Below are positions 1-6,229 of a stretch of DNA of 34,725 bases, one piece after another. The notes under the pieces were generated by a model, which ran no database searches, was not told where the DNA came from, and was given only the letters and a program-made list of their open reading frames with translations. The position numbers were made by a program, and so were the translations under genes. Source of the stretch: a virus; IMG/VR virus record IMGVR_UViG_3300037193_000532, positions 1-34,725 of that record; one strand, 5' to 3'. Each line of letters starts with the position of its first letter. The first letter of the stretch is position 1.

Positions 1-114
1 AGTCAAGTCCTCATCGGACAGCCGCCGCCTTGCCATAAACTCGAACAAGTTCACGAGATTCCAGAACATGAATACACTCTCTCGAATGTAAAGATCAGCA
101 GCAGGAAGTGTCAT
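1..114 (-). CDS. Partial hypothetical protein (N-terminal 38 residues)
   Basis: A leftward reading frame starts at the ATG at 112-114 and stays open to the window edge, so the gene continues outside. Its start overlaps the stop of the upstream gene as ATGA, the tight coupling seen throughout this operon. The visible protein begins MTLPAADLYIRESVFMFWNL and then turns arginine-rich (ARRRLSDEDL). No family is recognisable from this fragment. It is called because of the start/stop coupling and the open frame, not because of similarity. Confidence 0.5.
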   Translation of the reverse strand, partial: MTLPAADLYIRESVFMFWNLVNLFEFMARRRLSDEDLT

Positions 115-470
115 AGCTCCACCAGTACCCATTCGTGATGAGTGAGATATATCATATCTCTATCTGCCGGATAAATGTTTTCTGCTTGAGTGGGACTCTT
201 TCGTTCTCCAGTCTCGTCATCTTCTGTATGACCGAAGATACCAATGATGTCACCGATAGTAACTCGATCAACATAAAATGGCTCGGAGAAATATGGATTA
301 GGATTTCTCCTAGTTACTGCGTACTTCCATGCCCATCCAAGGAGTACGTCACCAGGGACAATGTCCTTGGCTTGAATCCAGACTTCTCCATCTACGATGA
401 GTTGTCTGTTCATTTGTGACTGGTAAATAACACTCCGAGTTTCTCGTGGCCATGCAACCCAGTCAGTCAT
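111..470 (-). CDS. Hypothetical protein, 119 aa
   Basis: I chose the ATG at 470 (protein MTDWVAWPRETRSV...). It overlaps the upstream stop by 8 nt (ATGACTGA) and has an AAGGTG element about 10 nt upstream; a longer frame upstream would run deep into the neighbour. The middle (IVDGEVWIQAKDIVPGDVLLGW) resembles a small beta-rich fold. The phrase 'AKDIVPGDVLLG' recalls the start of Hint/intein-like domains, but the catalytic Cys/Ser and the TxxH motif are absent, so I do not call an intein. The tail is acidic. Function unknown; leftward operon member. Confidence 0.6.
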   Translation of the reverse strand: MTDWVAWPRETRSVIYQSQMNRQLIVDGEVWIQAKDIVPGDVLLGWAWKYAVTRRNPNPYFSEPFYVDRVTIGDIIGIFGHTEDDETGERKSPTQAENIYPADRDMIYLTHHEWVLVEL

Positions 471-648
471 CTCGATGGTACACCTTGTAATCTTGCATTT
501 CAAAACCGTGGACGGCTGGATCGATAACCACAATTACTTCCTTGATTCCAGTAAATTCAGTCATCATTTCAAACACTGATTTGTCGATTGTTCGATCAAT
601 GCGAGGTTCATCCTTAATTGGTTGAACCGTGATTCGATGTCCATGCAT
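463..648 (-). CDS. Hypothetical protein, 61 aa
   Basis: A short leftward gene whose ATG overlaps the upstream stop codon (TAATG at 646-650) and whose stop overlaps the next start. The protein (MHGHRITVQPIKDEPRIDRT...) has a hydrophobic beta-strand-like stretch, KEVIVVIDPAVHGFEM, and a charged tail ending YHRDD. No family recognised. Translational coupling on both sides is the main evidence that it is expressed. Confidence 0.55.
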   Translation of the reverse strand: MHGHRITVQPIKDEPRIDRTIDKSVFEMMTEFTGIKEVIVVIDPAVHGFEMQDYKVYHRDD

Positions 649-908
649 TACAAAATCCTCATTTCTCCTGTAGGATGAGTTCCCTTTGTCAGTGGGGCCT
701 CAGTCGTGTAAATGGCAATGATGTTCCTATGATACACAGAAATCTGAACACCATCACACTGAAAGACACTCTTCTGGTCTTCAACGCGATGGATCATACC
801 TACAAAGAAAGCAGTATTTTCTGTAGAGGTATCATCGAAGATGACCTTGAGTCTCTTGTCTGAATACTCATTTCTGATTCCTCGCATTTCAGTTGCGAGT
901 GCAGCCAT
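648..908 (-). CDS. Hypothetical protein, 86 aa
   Basis: Starts at the ATG at 908, with a TAGGAAAA ribosome-binding element directly upstream that is part of a dispersed-repeat cluster (920-929). The protein is predicted to be mostly beta-strand (KRLKVIFDDTS, ENTAFFVGMIHRVE, GVQISVYHRNIIAIYTTEA), so a small beta-barrel or SH3-like fold is possible. The C-terminal PTG codons are themselves a copy of the dispersed repeat (666-675). No known family. Confidence 0.6.
   Translation of the reverse strand: MAALATEMRGIRNEYSDKRLKVIFDDTSTENTAFFVGMIHRVEDQKSVFQCDGVQISVYHRNIIAIYTTEAPLTKGTHPTGEMRIL
666..675 (+). repeat. Dispersed repeat copy 1 (exact TCCTGTAGGA)
   Basis: Exact 10-mer near the 3' end of the 648-908 gene. 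On the gene's own strand it reads CCT ACA GGA (Pro-Thr-Gly). Confidence 0.75.
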
Positions 909-919
909 TTTTCCTACTT

Positions 920-929
920 TCCTACAGGA
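920..929 (-). repeat. Dispersed repeat copy 2 (exact, intergenic)
   Basis: Exact copy in the 25-nt gap between two leftward genes. On the minus strand it is followed by a second half-site (GTAGGAAAAAT) that also supplies the ribosome-binding site of the gene starting at 908. The intergenic copy at 4514 has nearly the same extension. Confidence 0.8.
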
Positions 930-933
930 AGGG

Positions 934-1152
934 TTAGTTTAGTCCTCGTTCATCTGAAACAGATGAATAACCTCTGGCGCCGACACTATGAGACAGTGCC
1001 GCCTTCAAAGCTTCCTTCTCTGTGTTAAGATGAAGAAAGATGCGAGCCCTTGGACGCTGCATTTTAGGAGGAAAGAACTCTACACATTCAAGAGCTTGAA
1101 CCCACTTATAGGTTCCCTTCTTTCCCTTAGCGAGAATAACTGTCTCAACCAT
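934..1152 (-). CDS. Hypothetical protein, 72 aa
   Basis: The preferred start is the ATG at 1152, which overlaps the helicase stop as TGATG and has a GAGGGG ribosome-binding site nine nucleotides upstream. An earlier ATG at 1182 would lie inside the helicase gene. The protein MVETVILAKGKKGTYKWVQA... has a lysine-rich start, a beta-type middle and a helix EKEALKAALSHSVG. A perfect hairpin (949-967) lies within its last codons. It is coupled to the SNF2 helicase, so a role as helicase partner is possible but unproven. Confidence 0.6.
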   Translation of the reverse strand: MVETVILAKGKKGTYKWVQALECVEFFPPKMQRPRARIFLHLNTEKEALKAALSHSVGARGYSSVSDERGLN

Positions 1153-3128
1153 CAGATCAGACCCCTCAGCTTTTCCTTCCAATCGGACGGACGAAGCTTT
1201 TCATCTTCCATGATGCCAGCAATCATGTTCTGCTTCTTCTCAAGGATCTCAGCAATGAAGGCGTCGACACTATCCTCAGCCTGGAGAATGTGAACCATGA
1301 CAGGGTTAACCTGCCCCTTACGGTGAACACGATCCTCTGCCTGAACATTGGTCATCGGGTTGTACCACAGATCAAGGAAGATCACGTTAGACGACCCTCC
1401 CGGCCAGAAATTCGGGTTCTTATGGAGGTTCAGACCCTCACCGCCGGACTTCATGTTGATGAGGATTACGTCGTATTCCTTCTGCTGAAAACCTTCGACA
1501 ATGTCGTCCACATTGTTCGAAGTAGCACCACTAAGAATTCGACTAGTGATGCCACGATCATGAAGAAGATCGGCAAGCCGATCAAGAGGCTCATTAAACT
1601 GAGCAGAAAAAACGACAACCTGCTCTCCCTCTCGATGCAACTCTTCGATGATATCGAGAGCCTCGTCCAACTTAGCCGATTCCTGGCAAGGAATAGCAGT
1701 CTCAGTACCATCCTCGTTCTTCATGTGAACGCTAGCAGGGTAGAGATTGATCTGACGCAGACGAGTAAGTTGAGCAATGATTGCTGTAGCAGTAATCGTC
1801 TTAGTCGGGTCCATGCTGTCGAGTTCAATAAAGAACTCATCACGCATCTTCTCGTAGAACTTACGCTGCAAGTCCGTATGCTCAACGAAACGAGTCTCGT
1901 GAGTCTTGTCAGGAAGCTGGATCTTGACTTCATCCTTACGGCGACGGATGCACTGCTTTTGCATAACAGTAATCAGTCGCTCGAAGTCAATAAGACCCTG
2001 CTCGTATGCGTAACAGAACTCACGCTCGAACTTACCGAGATTGTTGAATCGCTCGGGGTTGAAGATATGAAGGTAGGCCCACATATCACGAGGATGGTTG
2101 TTGACAGGAGAACCAGTCAGGAAGTTAAGAAAGGGAGCATTCCGATCCTTAAGATCCTGCATAGTAACGAACTTGCCAACTTCACGAGTACCGTGGACGA
2201 GTTCCTTCAAGTTCTGCCAGATAGCAGTAGGTCCCGAAGGGTTAGCTCCGCCCTTGAGCTTATGAACCTCGTCGCAGATAATGAAGTCCCACTTGGTATT
2301 CATCAGCTGCTTGTTAGTGTTCAGAGCTTCGTAGTTCGTGATGATAATGGCATTAGCTTGGAGAGCGTACTCTAGCACAATCTTACGCTTCTCAACATCG
2401 CCGCCATTAGTGAAAGCGATTGCCTTCATATCTGGGTCCCATCGCTTGATTTCACGATGAGTTGTCTTGATGAGTGCCTTCTTGGTGAGCCACAAAATCA
2501 GCGGCTTGCGAGAATTAACTGTGTAGAACTCATTGATAACTGCACGCAGCCAAACGATAGTCTCGAAAGTCTTACCGAGACCCATATCGTTGAAGTTGGC
2601 AACGCCGTTGTACTGCTGCTTCCAGACATCGTAGGCAAAAACAATGTCTTCGAACTGGTAATCAAGGATGGCATCCTTGAACGGAGCGTTCTCGATGAGA
2701 GAAAGAAAATCCTTCTCAACCTTCTCAAGACGTTCCTTGGCAGCAAGAAGCTGGAGAAGCTCAGTCTTCTTCTTCTCGGCATCTTCAAGCTCTGCTCGGA
2801 CAGCGTTGAGTTCGTGGAGGAATGCAAGCTTCTCGTTATGAAGCCTGTTGTACTCCTGGTTCCAAGCAAGAGCCTTCTCATCGAATGCCTTATTGTTTGC
2901 CTCAATGGCAAGCTTGGCCTCGTAGAGAATCTTCTCGTTAGACTGATCCGTTTCCTTACGGAGTTCCTCACGGTTAGAACGAATCTCGGTCATAGCCTCA
3001 TCAAAAGGCTTAGCTCCCTGCTCGAATTTCTTCATTGTCTTTTCGAGTTCAGAGATTCGCTTAATGAGAATATCCCACTCTGAGGGTTCATTCTCAGTAA
3101 GATTCAAGAGAGGGAGTTGGTCTGTCAC
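1152..3128 (-). CDS. SNF2-family DEAD/DEAH-like helicase with coiled-coil N-terminus
   Basis: A 658-residue superfamily 2 ATPase of the Snf2/Rad54 type. Residues about 17-150 are a long charged coiled coil (ISELEKTMKKFE... AVRAELEDAEKKKTELLQ). The ATPase follows: Walker A DMGLGKT at 181-187, motif II DEVH at 286-289, and a helicase C-terminal half ending in motif VI DRVHRKGQ near 599-606. These are standard signatures of Snf2 proteins, which translocate on duplex DNA and remodel protein-DNA complexes; in phages they are usually assigned to replication or recombination. The start is GTG at 3128, overlapping the upstream stop as GTGA. The coiled coil is additional to the usual phage Snf2 core and could drive oligomerisation or partner binding. 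Confidence 0.9.
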   Translation of the reverse strand: MTDQLPLLNLTENEPSEWDILIKRISELEKTMKKFEQGAKPFDEAMTEIRSNREELRKETDQSNEKILYEAKLAIEANNKAFDEKALAWNQEYNRLHNEKLAFLHELNAVRAELEDAEKKKTELLQLLAAKERLEKVEKDFLSLIENAPFKDAILDYQFEDIVFAYDVWKQQYNGVANFNDMGLGKTFETIVWLRAVINEFYTVNSRKPLILWLTKKALIKTTHREIKRWDPDMKAIAFTNGGDVEKRKIVLEYALQANAIIITNYEALNTNKQLMNTKWDFIICDEVHKLKGGANPSGPTAIWQNLKELVHGTREVGKFVTMQDLKDRNAPFLNFLTGSPVNNHPRDMWAYLHIFNPERFNNLGKFEREFCYAYEQGLIDFERLITVMQKQCIRRRKDEVKIQLPDKTHETRFVEHTDLQRKFYEKMRDEFFIELDSMDPTKTITATAIIAQLTRLRQINLYPASVHMKNEDGTETAIPCQESAKLDEALDIIEELHREGEQVVVFSAQFNEPLDRLADLLHDRGITSRILSGATSNNVDDIVEGFQQKEYDVILINMKSGGEGLNLHKNPNFWPGGSSNVIFLDLWYNPMTNVQAEDRVHRKGQVNPVMVHILQAEDSVDAFIAEILEKKQNMIAGIMEDEKLRPSDWKEKLRGLI

Positions 3129-3469
3129 GGCTTAACAGCCCTTTCGAGATTGTCGAACACGGCGTCGACCTTACCCATTGCCTTAGCAACATCGATTCGA
3201 ATGTTGTCTTCGGTAGTGGTGTTGAGGATATCTTCGAGAGACTTCTGAACGCGACCGAGAGCATTACTTGCTGCAATGATTGCCAAAGAATCAAGAGTTG
3301 CTGCATCTACTGCAAGCGAATCCTTCGGTCCACGAATCATTCCAGCAATGATCGAATGAGGGATTTGCTTTGCGAGAGAGTTAACTGTCTCACAAAATAC
3401 ATTCCATGCCTGCTGGGCCTCAGCGCTGTCGACGAGTGAGACATCGATAATCAATCTTTGAGCGTTCAT
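3125..3469 (-). CDS. Hypothetical alpha-helical protein, 114 aa
   Basis: I chose the ATG at 3469 (MNAQRLIIDVSLVDSAEAQQ) because AGGA lies five nucleotides upstream; the in-frame ATG at 3496 lacks such a site. The protein looks almost entirely helical (AQQAWNVFCETVNSLAKQI, LDSLAIIAASNALGRVQKSL) with a basic C-terminus. Its stop overlaps the helicase GTG, so the two are probably made together. A promoter-like sequence lies just upstream (3515-3543). No family recognised. Confidence 0.65.
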   Translation of the reverse strand: MNAQRLIIDVSLVDSAEAQQAWNVFCETVNSLAKQIPHSIIAGMIRGPKDSLAVDAATLDSLAIIAASNALGRVQKSLEDILNTTTEDNIRIDVAKAMGKVDAVFDNLERAVKP

Positions 3470-3514
3470 CTTTTTCCTGCTTTCTCCATTGGGCATAGTT
3501 GTGGCCCAAAGATC

Positions 3515-3543
3515 TTCTTATCACAGAACTAATTGGCTGTCAA
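3515..3543 (-). promoter_or_regulatory. Candidate promoter for the 3469->1 leftward operon
   Basis: On the minus strand a perfect TTGACA (3538-3543) is followed by a 17-nt spacer and TAAGAA (3515-3520). It sits in the 86-nt gap upstream of the 3469 start, the only sizeable gap between the 3556-4038 gene and the helicase operon. The -35 is exact; the -10 is weak (three of six to TATAAT). Confidence 0.5.
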
Positions 3544-3555
3544 GCGGTATTAGTT

Positions 3556-4038
3556 TCACATGAAATGTTCTGGGCTGATATGAGGATTCCCTGTGGCTAA
3601 GCACTTCTTAATTAGTTTCACACACTCGTCAGCAATTTCTGTGTACTCGTTTGCTTCGGGGCTACGAATTGTAGGCGAAGGAGGTAACCCTTCCATTCTC
3701 AAGAGGATCTCAAACGCCGCCGCAACGAGCTTTCGTGCTGTATAGATACCGTATTTCTTGTACTTATCGTGGTTTGTAAGGACATATGCCTTGCTTAACC
3801 AGCCAATTATTCCAAGAAGCACTCTCATTTCATCTGTAGTCGTCGCCGCAGTGGACCACTTTCTCTTGAGATGTGGCATTGAGAGCAGGTAACTTCTTGT
3901 CTTGAGAAAGTCATTTCCTACGAGACTGCTGATTAAAGGGGCGGATACGTCGTACTTTTCTTGTAGTTCTTCGAATGTAGCCATTCCATAAGCCGATACA
4001 TGGTTTCTAATTCTGTCTGTGTTGGTGGTACGAGGCAT
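3556..4038 (-). CDS. Putative winged-helix DNA-binding regulator, 160 aa, possibly leaderless
   Basis: Residues about 5-50 (RIRNHVSAYGMATFEELQEK, then YDVSAPLISSLVGNDFLKT) have the rhythm of a winged helix-turn-helix: a helix, a turn after the YDVS element, and a recognition helix. The rest is helical with a conserved-looking basic segment (NHDKYKKYGIYTARKLVAAA). The start chosen is the ATG at 4038. A promoter with an exact -35 at 4071-4076 would begin transcription at about 4041, only a few nucleotides upstream, so the ATG at 4059 would not be transcribed. A perfect palindrome abuts the -35, which suggests autoregulation. The function is inferred from fold pattern and context. Confidence 0.55.
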   Translation of the reverse strand: MPRTTNTDRIRNHVSAYGMATFEELQEKYDVSAPLISSLVGNDFLKTRSYLLSMPHLKRKWSTAATTTDEMRVLLGIIGWLSKAYVLTNHDKYKKYGIYTARKLVAAAFEILLRMEGLPPSPTIRSPEANEYTEIADECVKLIKKCLATGNPHISPEHFM

Positions 4039-4047
4039 AGGATAAGC

Positions 4048-4076
4048 AGGGTACAGCATATTTATTTACGTGTCAA
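4048..4076 (-). promoter_or_regulatory. Candidate promoter driving the winged-helix gene
   Basis: The minus strand reads TTGACA (4071-4076), a 17-nt spacer and TACCCT (4048-4053). The predicted transcription start, about seven nucleotides past the -10, falls near 4041, next to the ATG at 4038. That would give a leaderless or near-leaderless mRNA. Confidence 0.55.
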
Positions 4077-4077
4077 G

Positions 4078-4090
4078 TGAAGTTACTTCA
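4078..4090. promoter_or_regulatory. Candidate operator palindrome abutting the -35
   Basis: TGAAGT-T-ACTTCA is a perfect 13-bp palindrome one base away from the -35 hexamer of the 4048-4076 promoter. The position suits a repressor or activator site; the obvious candidate ligand is the product of the adjacent gene. Confidence 0.45.
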
Positions 4091-4092
4091 GT

Positions 4093-4181
4093 GGCTGAAG
4101 CTAGTTAAGGACTTTACCAAAGATCCAGGAAAGTGCCTCTGACCTGCGGTTATGGGGTGTTCGGCTGAAGTCAGTTAAGGA
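4093..4181 (+). repeat. Pair of 19-bp direct repeats
   Basis: GGCTGAAG-CT-AGTTAAGGA at 4093-4111 recurs as GGCTGAAG-TC-AGTTAAGGA at 4163-4181, with 17 of 19 identical and a start-to-start distance of 70 bp. They lie between the operator palindrome and the large hairpin. Confidence 0.7.
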
Positions 4182-4389
4182 AATGATGGCTCTCTCCCTA
4201 TGTCACCGAAGGTGACAGGGAGAGCCTGGGCCAGAGTGAAAAACCCTCAGAAATGAGGAGGGAGAGAGGTATTAGTTTGCTCAGAAACAGGCCTGGATTA
4301 ACGTGTAATCGAAATCCGTGAGCGGGATGGGTGGCAGTGGCCGAGCGCAGGATCTGAGCGCAGGAGGGCACGAGCAGGCCCCCTGGATG

Positions 4390-4410
4390 ACATAGTGTTG
4401 GGCACTATGT
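4390..4410. promoter_or_regulatory. Perfect 8-bp-arm inverted repeat
   Basis: ACATAGTG-TTGGG-CACTATGT is a perfect inverted repeat followed by an AT-rich run (TATTTAAAG). It could be an operator, or a weak terminator if read on the plus strand; it lacks a proper U tract. Confidence 0.4.
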
Positions 4411-4513
4411 TATTTAAAGAAGCAAGCCATTTAACAAGAGCGACCGTCTGAAACAGACCATTGAACGTAAATAACGTAGACCAAGTGAGATTGAACGGCG
4501 GCGCCGAGAATGT

Positions 4514-4523
4514 TCCTGTAGGA
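4514..4523 (+). repeat. Dispersed repeat copy 3 (exact, intergenic)
   Basis: Exact copy with an adjacent second half-site (GTAGGAAAGAT), almost identical to the extension at the 920 copy. It lies about 80 bp before the terminator at 4605. Confidence 0.8.
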
Positions 4524-4604
4524 AGTAGGAAAGATCTTTTCGTAATTAATTAAGCTTGATATCAAGGAAATAAAAGCGACCGCTCGACCAGCGGCGAGAA
4601 CGCA

Positions 4605-4633
4605 AAGAACCCCGGACAATGTCCGGGGTTCTT
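4605..4633. terminator. Strong hairpin terminator, probably bidirectional
   Basis: A perfect inverted repeat with 14-bp arms (AAGAACCCCGGACA) around one central base; the real loop would be a few nucleotides wider. It lies 27 nt after the stop of the leftward gene 4660-5445. In the leftward direction the stem ends ...GGTTCTTTG, a short T-rich tail. It separates the 8231->4660 operon from the 4038->1 genes. Confidence 0.85.
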
Positions 4634-4659
4634 CACTGTGAAGTGCGAATTCCGATTGA

Positions 4660-5445
4660 TTACTTCGTATCGGCTCCCTTCGTCTTTGCAACCCAATTCT
4701 TGCCAGCGTACTCAACTGGCGTATCCCAACCCTTTGTGAGATCGGGAATGTTCGCCTTCTCGCACGCCTTGAAGAGACCAACAGGATTGTGGTCAGCACG
4801 AATCGTGCCGAACACTTCAATGAAGGTCTTACCAAGGTGGTCGTTCTCAAACCACTTGGTCGACTTGCCATCGGTGATTCCCAGAACGAGAATCTTCATG
4901 CGGGAAGGACGCCCACGGGTCTTCGCTCCCTCGTTCTCTTCGCTGTTGACATCGAAGATGCGGGGGAGGTTGAGAACCTTGTTGTTGGCCTTTGTGAGCA
5001 CAACCTTTCCGTCCTCCATCTTGTAGATGGAATCGGGAAGTTCGACTTCACTGGCCACAAGGAAGTCGTGCAGACCTTCAATCTGCTTCTTCATCTTCTT
5101 TGCACTGTCGATCAACTCGATAATGTCACCCTCAAGTTCAACCTTCTTGCTTCGAGTATCGACATCGACGAGATAATTCGTTCGGGCTGTTGCATCGTTC
5201 GTAATCGTTCGGAGTGTTGCATTGAGGGCCTGAGCGACCGTCGAATCGAAGTTCGCATGGAAGAGCTTGTCGAACTTGAACAGAAGATCATTCATCGACT
5301 TGAAGACCTTCAACTGATCAGCGTCGAAACTCTCAACGAGCTTATCGACATTGACCTTTGGCGTTGCACTCTCACCTCGAATGGTCTTGACCATTTCCTT
5401 GAGAGCTTCGATCTTCTCGATGAGAACGTCAGCATTCAATTCCAT
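4660..5445 (-). CDS. Hypothetical protein with coiled coil and AT-hook-like motif, 261 aa
   Basis: Starts at ATG 5445 with an excellent ribosome-binding site (AAAGGAGAAAG). The N-terminal 130 residues are charged helices (VLIEKIEALKEMVKTIRG; DIIELIDSAKKMKKQIEGLH). Near residue 180 is KTRGRPSRMK, which matches the G-R-P core of AT-hook minor-groove-binding motifs. The C-terminal 80 residues form a compact domain (MKILVLGITDGKSTKWFEND ... NPVGLFKACEKANIPDLTKG) of unrecognised family. It is the last gene before the terminator at 4605. A DNA-associated role is inferred from the GRP motif only. Confidence 0.75.
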   Translation of the reverse strand: MELNADVLIEKIEALKEMVKTIRGESATPKVNVDKLVESFDADQLKVFKSMNDLLFKFDKLFHANFDSTVAQALNATLRTITNDATARTNYLVDVDTRSKKVELEGDIIELIDSAKKMKKQIEGLHDFLVASEVELPDSIYKMEDGKVVLTKANNKVLNLPRIFDVNSEENEGAKTRGRPSRMKILVLGITDGKSTKWFENDHLGKTFIEVFGTIRADHNPVGLFKACEKANIPDLTKGWDTPVEYAGKNWVAKTKGADTK

Positions 5446-5465
5446 TGCTTTCTCCTTTGGTTGTC

Positions 5466-5491
5466 CCGATTAGGGATTAGAACGTGCTGTC
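5466..5491 (+). repeat. 26-bp inverted repeat, left copy
   Basis: Begins CCGATTAGGG and ends CGTGCTGTC; 24 of 26 positions match the opposite-strand copy at 5877-5902. It lies in the leader of the 4660-5445 gene, about 20 bp upstream of the start, and contains the tandem GATTAGGGATTAG. Confidence 0.75.
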
Positions 5492-5500
5492 ATTCTTTAT

Positions 5501-5605
5501 TCAGTGGTTGAGCATCCAATCGAAGCAAAGGAAGCAGAGAAACTTCTTGAACATTCTGCTTCGCTTTACTGTATTCGATCGCTTACCGCATCGGTCACAC
5601 TTCAC
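5501..5605 (-). CDS. Mini zinc-ribbon-like protein, 34 aa
   Basis: GTG at 5605 overlaps the stop of the upstream gene; the product starts MKCDRCGKRSNTVKRS and ends FLCFLCFDWMLNH. Four cysteines form two CxxC knuckles (C3, C6, C24, C27), the spacing of a zinc ribbon. The segment between them is strongly basic. There is no clear ribosome-binding site, so expression would rely on coupling with the upstream gene. The paired CxxC motifs are the main evidence; in-frame chance cannot be excluded for so short a gene. Confidence 0.45.
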   Translation of the reverse strand: MKCDRCGKRSNTVKRSRMFKKFLCFLCFDWMLNH

Positions 5606-5852
5606 GGTTAGCAATCCGATCGTGCTTATTGCAAAGAGTCTCTTGGAAGAGAGCAATGTCGAGACAACCATCGACTTCACAGAATGACTTTCCATCAATT
5701 CGACGGTCATCCCAATTGCTCATTGCTCGTTCCAATTCGCTTACTGCTCGCTGTACTTTCTTTGCGAGCCGAACGTCCTTCTCAACATCCTTGAGAAACT
5801 CCTGGGTGCTTCGAAGAACGGCATTGACTGATTCGTCATATCGTCGAGCCAT
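5595..5852 (-). CDS. Small coiled-coil protein with C-terminal zinc-finger-like motif, 85 aa
   Basis: ATG at 5852 with TGGAGAAAG upstream. Residues 1-48 are a charged helix (SVNAVLRSTQEFLKDVEKDV...). The C-terminus carries C-x4-C-x10-C-x2-H (FCEVDGCLDIALFQETLCNKH), a small treble-clef or zinc-finger pattern frequent in phage early proteins. Both this gene and the next large one (5445) share the leader pattern GGAGAAAGCA-ATGG and a 26-bp inverted repeat in their leaders, suggesting common control. Function unknown. Confidence 0.7.
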   Translation of the reverse strand: MARRYDESVNAVLRSTQEFLKDVEKDVRLAKKVQRAVSELERAMSNWDDRRIDGKSFCEVDGCLDIALFQETLCNKHDRIANREV

Positions 5853-5876
5853 TGTGCTTTCTCCATTTCGTTCGGA

Positions 5877-5902
5877 GACAGCACGCTCTAAACCCTAATC
5901 GG
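5877..5902 (-). repeat. 26-bp inverted repeat, right copy
   Basis: Minus-strand copy of the 5466-5491 repeat (24/26 identical), located 24 bp upstream of the 5852 start. A TTGACA (5919-5924, minus strand) lies just upstream of it, so it may overlap a promoter, though the -10 is unclear. Confidence 0.75.
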
Positions 5903-5971
5903 AATTCGCATATTCAGTTGTCAATGTCCTTGGAAGTGACGTCGGTACTGTTCCCTACTGAACGGCCTTCT

Positions 5972-5988
5972 CTCGAAACGTATTCGAG
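5972..5988. other. Perfect short inverted repeat
   Basis: CTCGAA-ACGTA-TTCGAG lies in the long non-coding stretch 5903-6394. It is a 6-bp-arm stem-loop or operator half-site pair. Confidence 0.4.
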
Positions 5989-6045
5989 TAGGTGCGTCGT
6001 TGGGGGAGAGCGAAATTCTCGCCCCAGCCCGTTCCGTATTCCGTT

Positions 6046-6083
6046 CTCAAGGTTCCTGCTCGGTATTGCGTGAGCACCTTGAG
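6046..6083. other. Hairpin with 8+4 bp stem
   Basis: CTCAAGGT (6046-6053) pairs with ACCTTGAG (6076-6083), and inside it GCTC (6058-6061) pairs with GAGC (6072-6075), leaving a 10-nt loop and a 4-nt bulge. There is no U tract, so it is more likely an RNA structure or protein site than a terminator. Confidence 0.45.
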
Positions 6084-6172
6084 CGTAACAAACGAGTCAA
6101 GGGCAGAAACTAACTTTCTGTTGTCTTTCATGTCATTTCATTCTGTTGCAACTTCGTGACGAAATGATGCAT

Positions 6173-6196
6173 AACTATGCCCGCCGCTGCATAGTT
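6173..6196. repeat. Inverted repeat AACTATGC/GCATAGTT
   Basis: Eight-base arms around an 8-nt GC-rich centre (CCGCCGCT). This is the leftmost element of the palindrome array 6173-6298; its ATAGTT arm recurs in the 15-bp tandem repeats at 6263-6293. Confidence 0.6.
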
Positions 6197-6223
6197 GAGA
6201 ATGAGAACGATTCTCATTCTCAA
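6195..6223. promoter_or_regulatory. 29-bp palindrome made of four TGAGAA half-sites
   Basis: Two tandem TGAGAA hexamers, a CGA centre and two TTCTCA hexamers make perfect 13-bp arms. The central 15-mer TGAGAACGATTCTCA (6202-6216) matches 12 of 15 positions of the classical Fur-box 7-1-7 consensus TGATAATnATTATCA. Such symmetry with no coding role points to a dimeric protein binding site. The Fur-family link is an inference. Confidence 0.6.
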
Positions 6224-6229
6224 TGAAAG

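Larger units (their letters stand above)
4091..4604. ncRNA. Gene-free, hairpin-rich stretch; candidate structured RNA(s)
   Basis: No convincing coding frame with a ribosome-binding site was found on either strand. Visible structures are: a long hairpin at 4188-4226 (7-bp upper stem with GAA loop, 9-bp lower stem with two small bulges); a second at 4245-4258 (CCTCA-GAAA-TGAGG) whose loop is a GNRA tetraloop when read on the plus strand; a perfect hairpin at 4390-4410; a small hairpin at 4446-4458; and a tandem 10-mer (GAGCGCAGGA at 4343 and 4356). The GNRA loop suggests plus-strand transcription, but no clear promoter was seen. It may equally be regulatory or origin DNA. Confidence 0.3.

Noticed and set aside
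111-470. Intein/Hint domain in the 119-residue protein
   Set aside because: Only a short 'AKDIVPGD' resemblance; no catalytic Cys/Ser, TxxH or HN element is present.
949-967. Perfect hairpin TTCATCTG-AAA-CAGATGAA as a terminator
   Set aside because: It lies inside the coding sequence of the 934-1152 gene, before its stop, and has no U tract.
1290-2375. 361-residue open frame antisense to the helicase
   Set aside because: Its amino-acid composition is a mirror of the helicase frame (Leu/Ser/Arg-rich), it lacks a ribosome-binding site, and it lies wholly inside a clearly real gene.
4039-4059. ATG at 4059 as start of the winged-helix gene
   Set aside because: The promoter at 4048-4076 would start transcription downstream of this codon.
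4789-5511. 240-residue open frame antisense to the AT-hook gene
   Set aside because: Shadow of the real leftward gene, with no plausible domain and no start signal.
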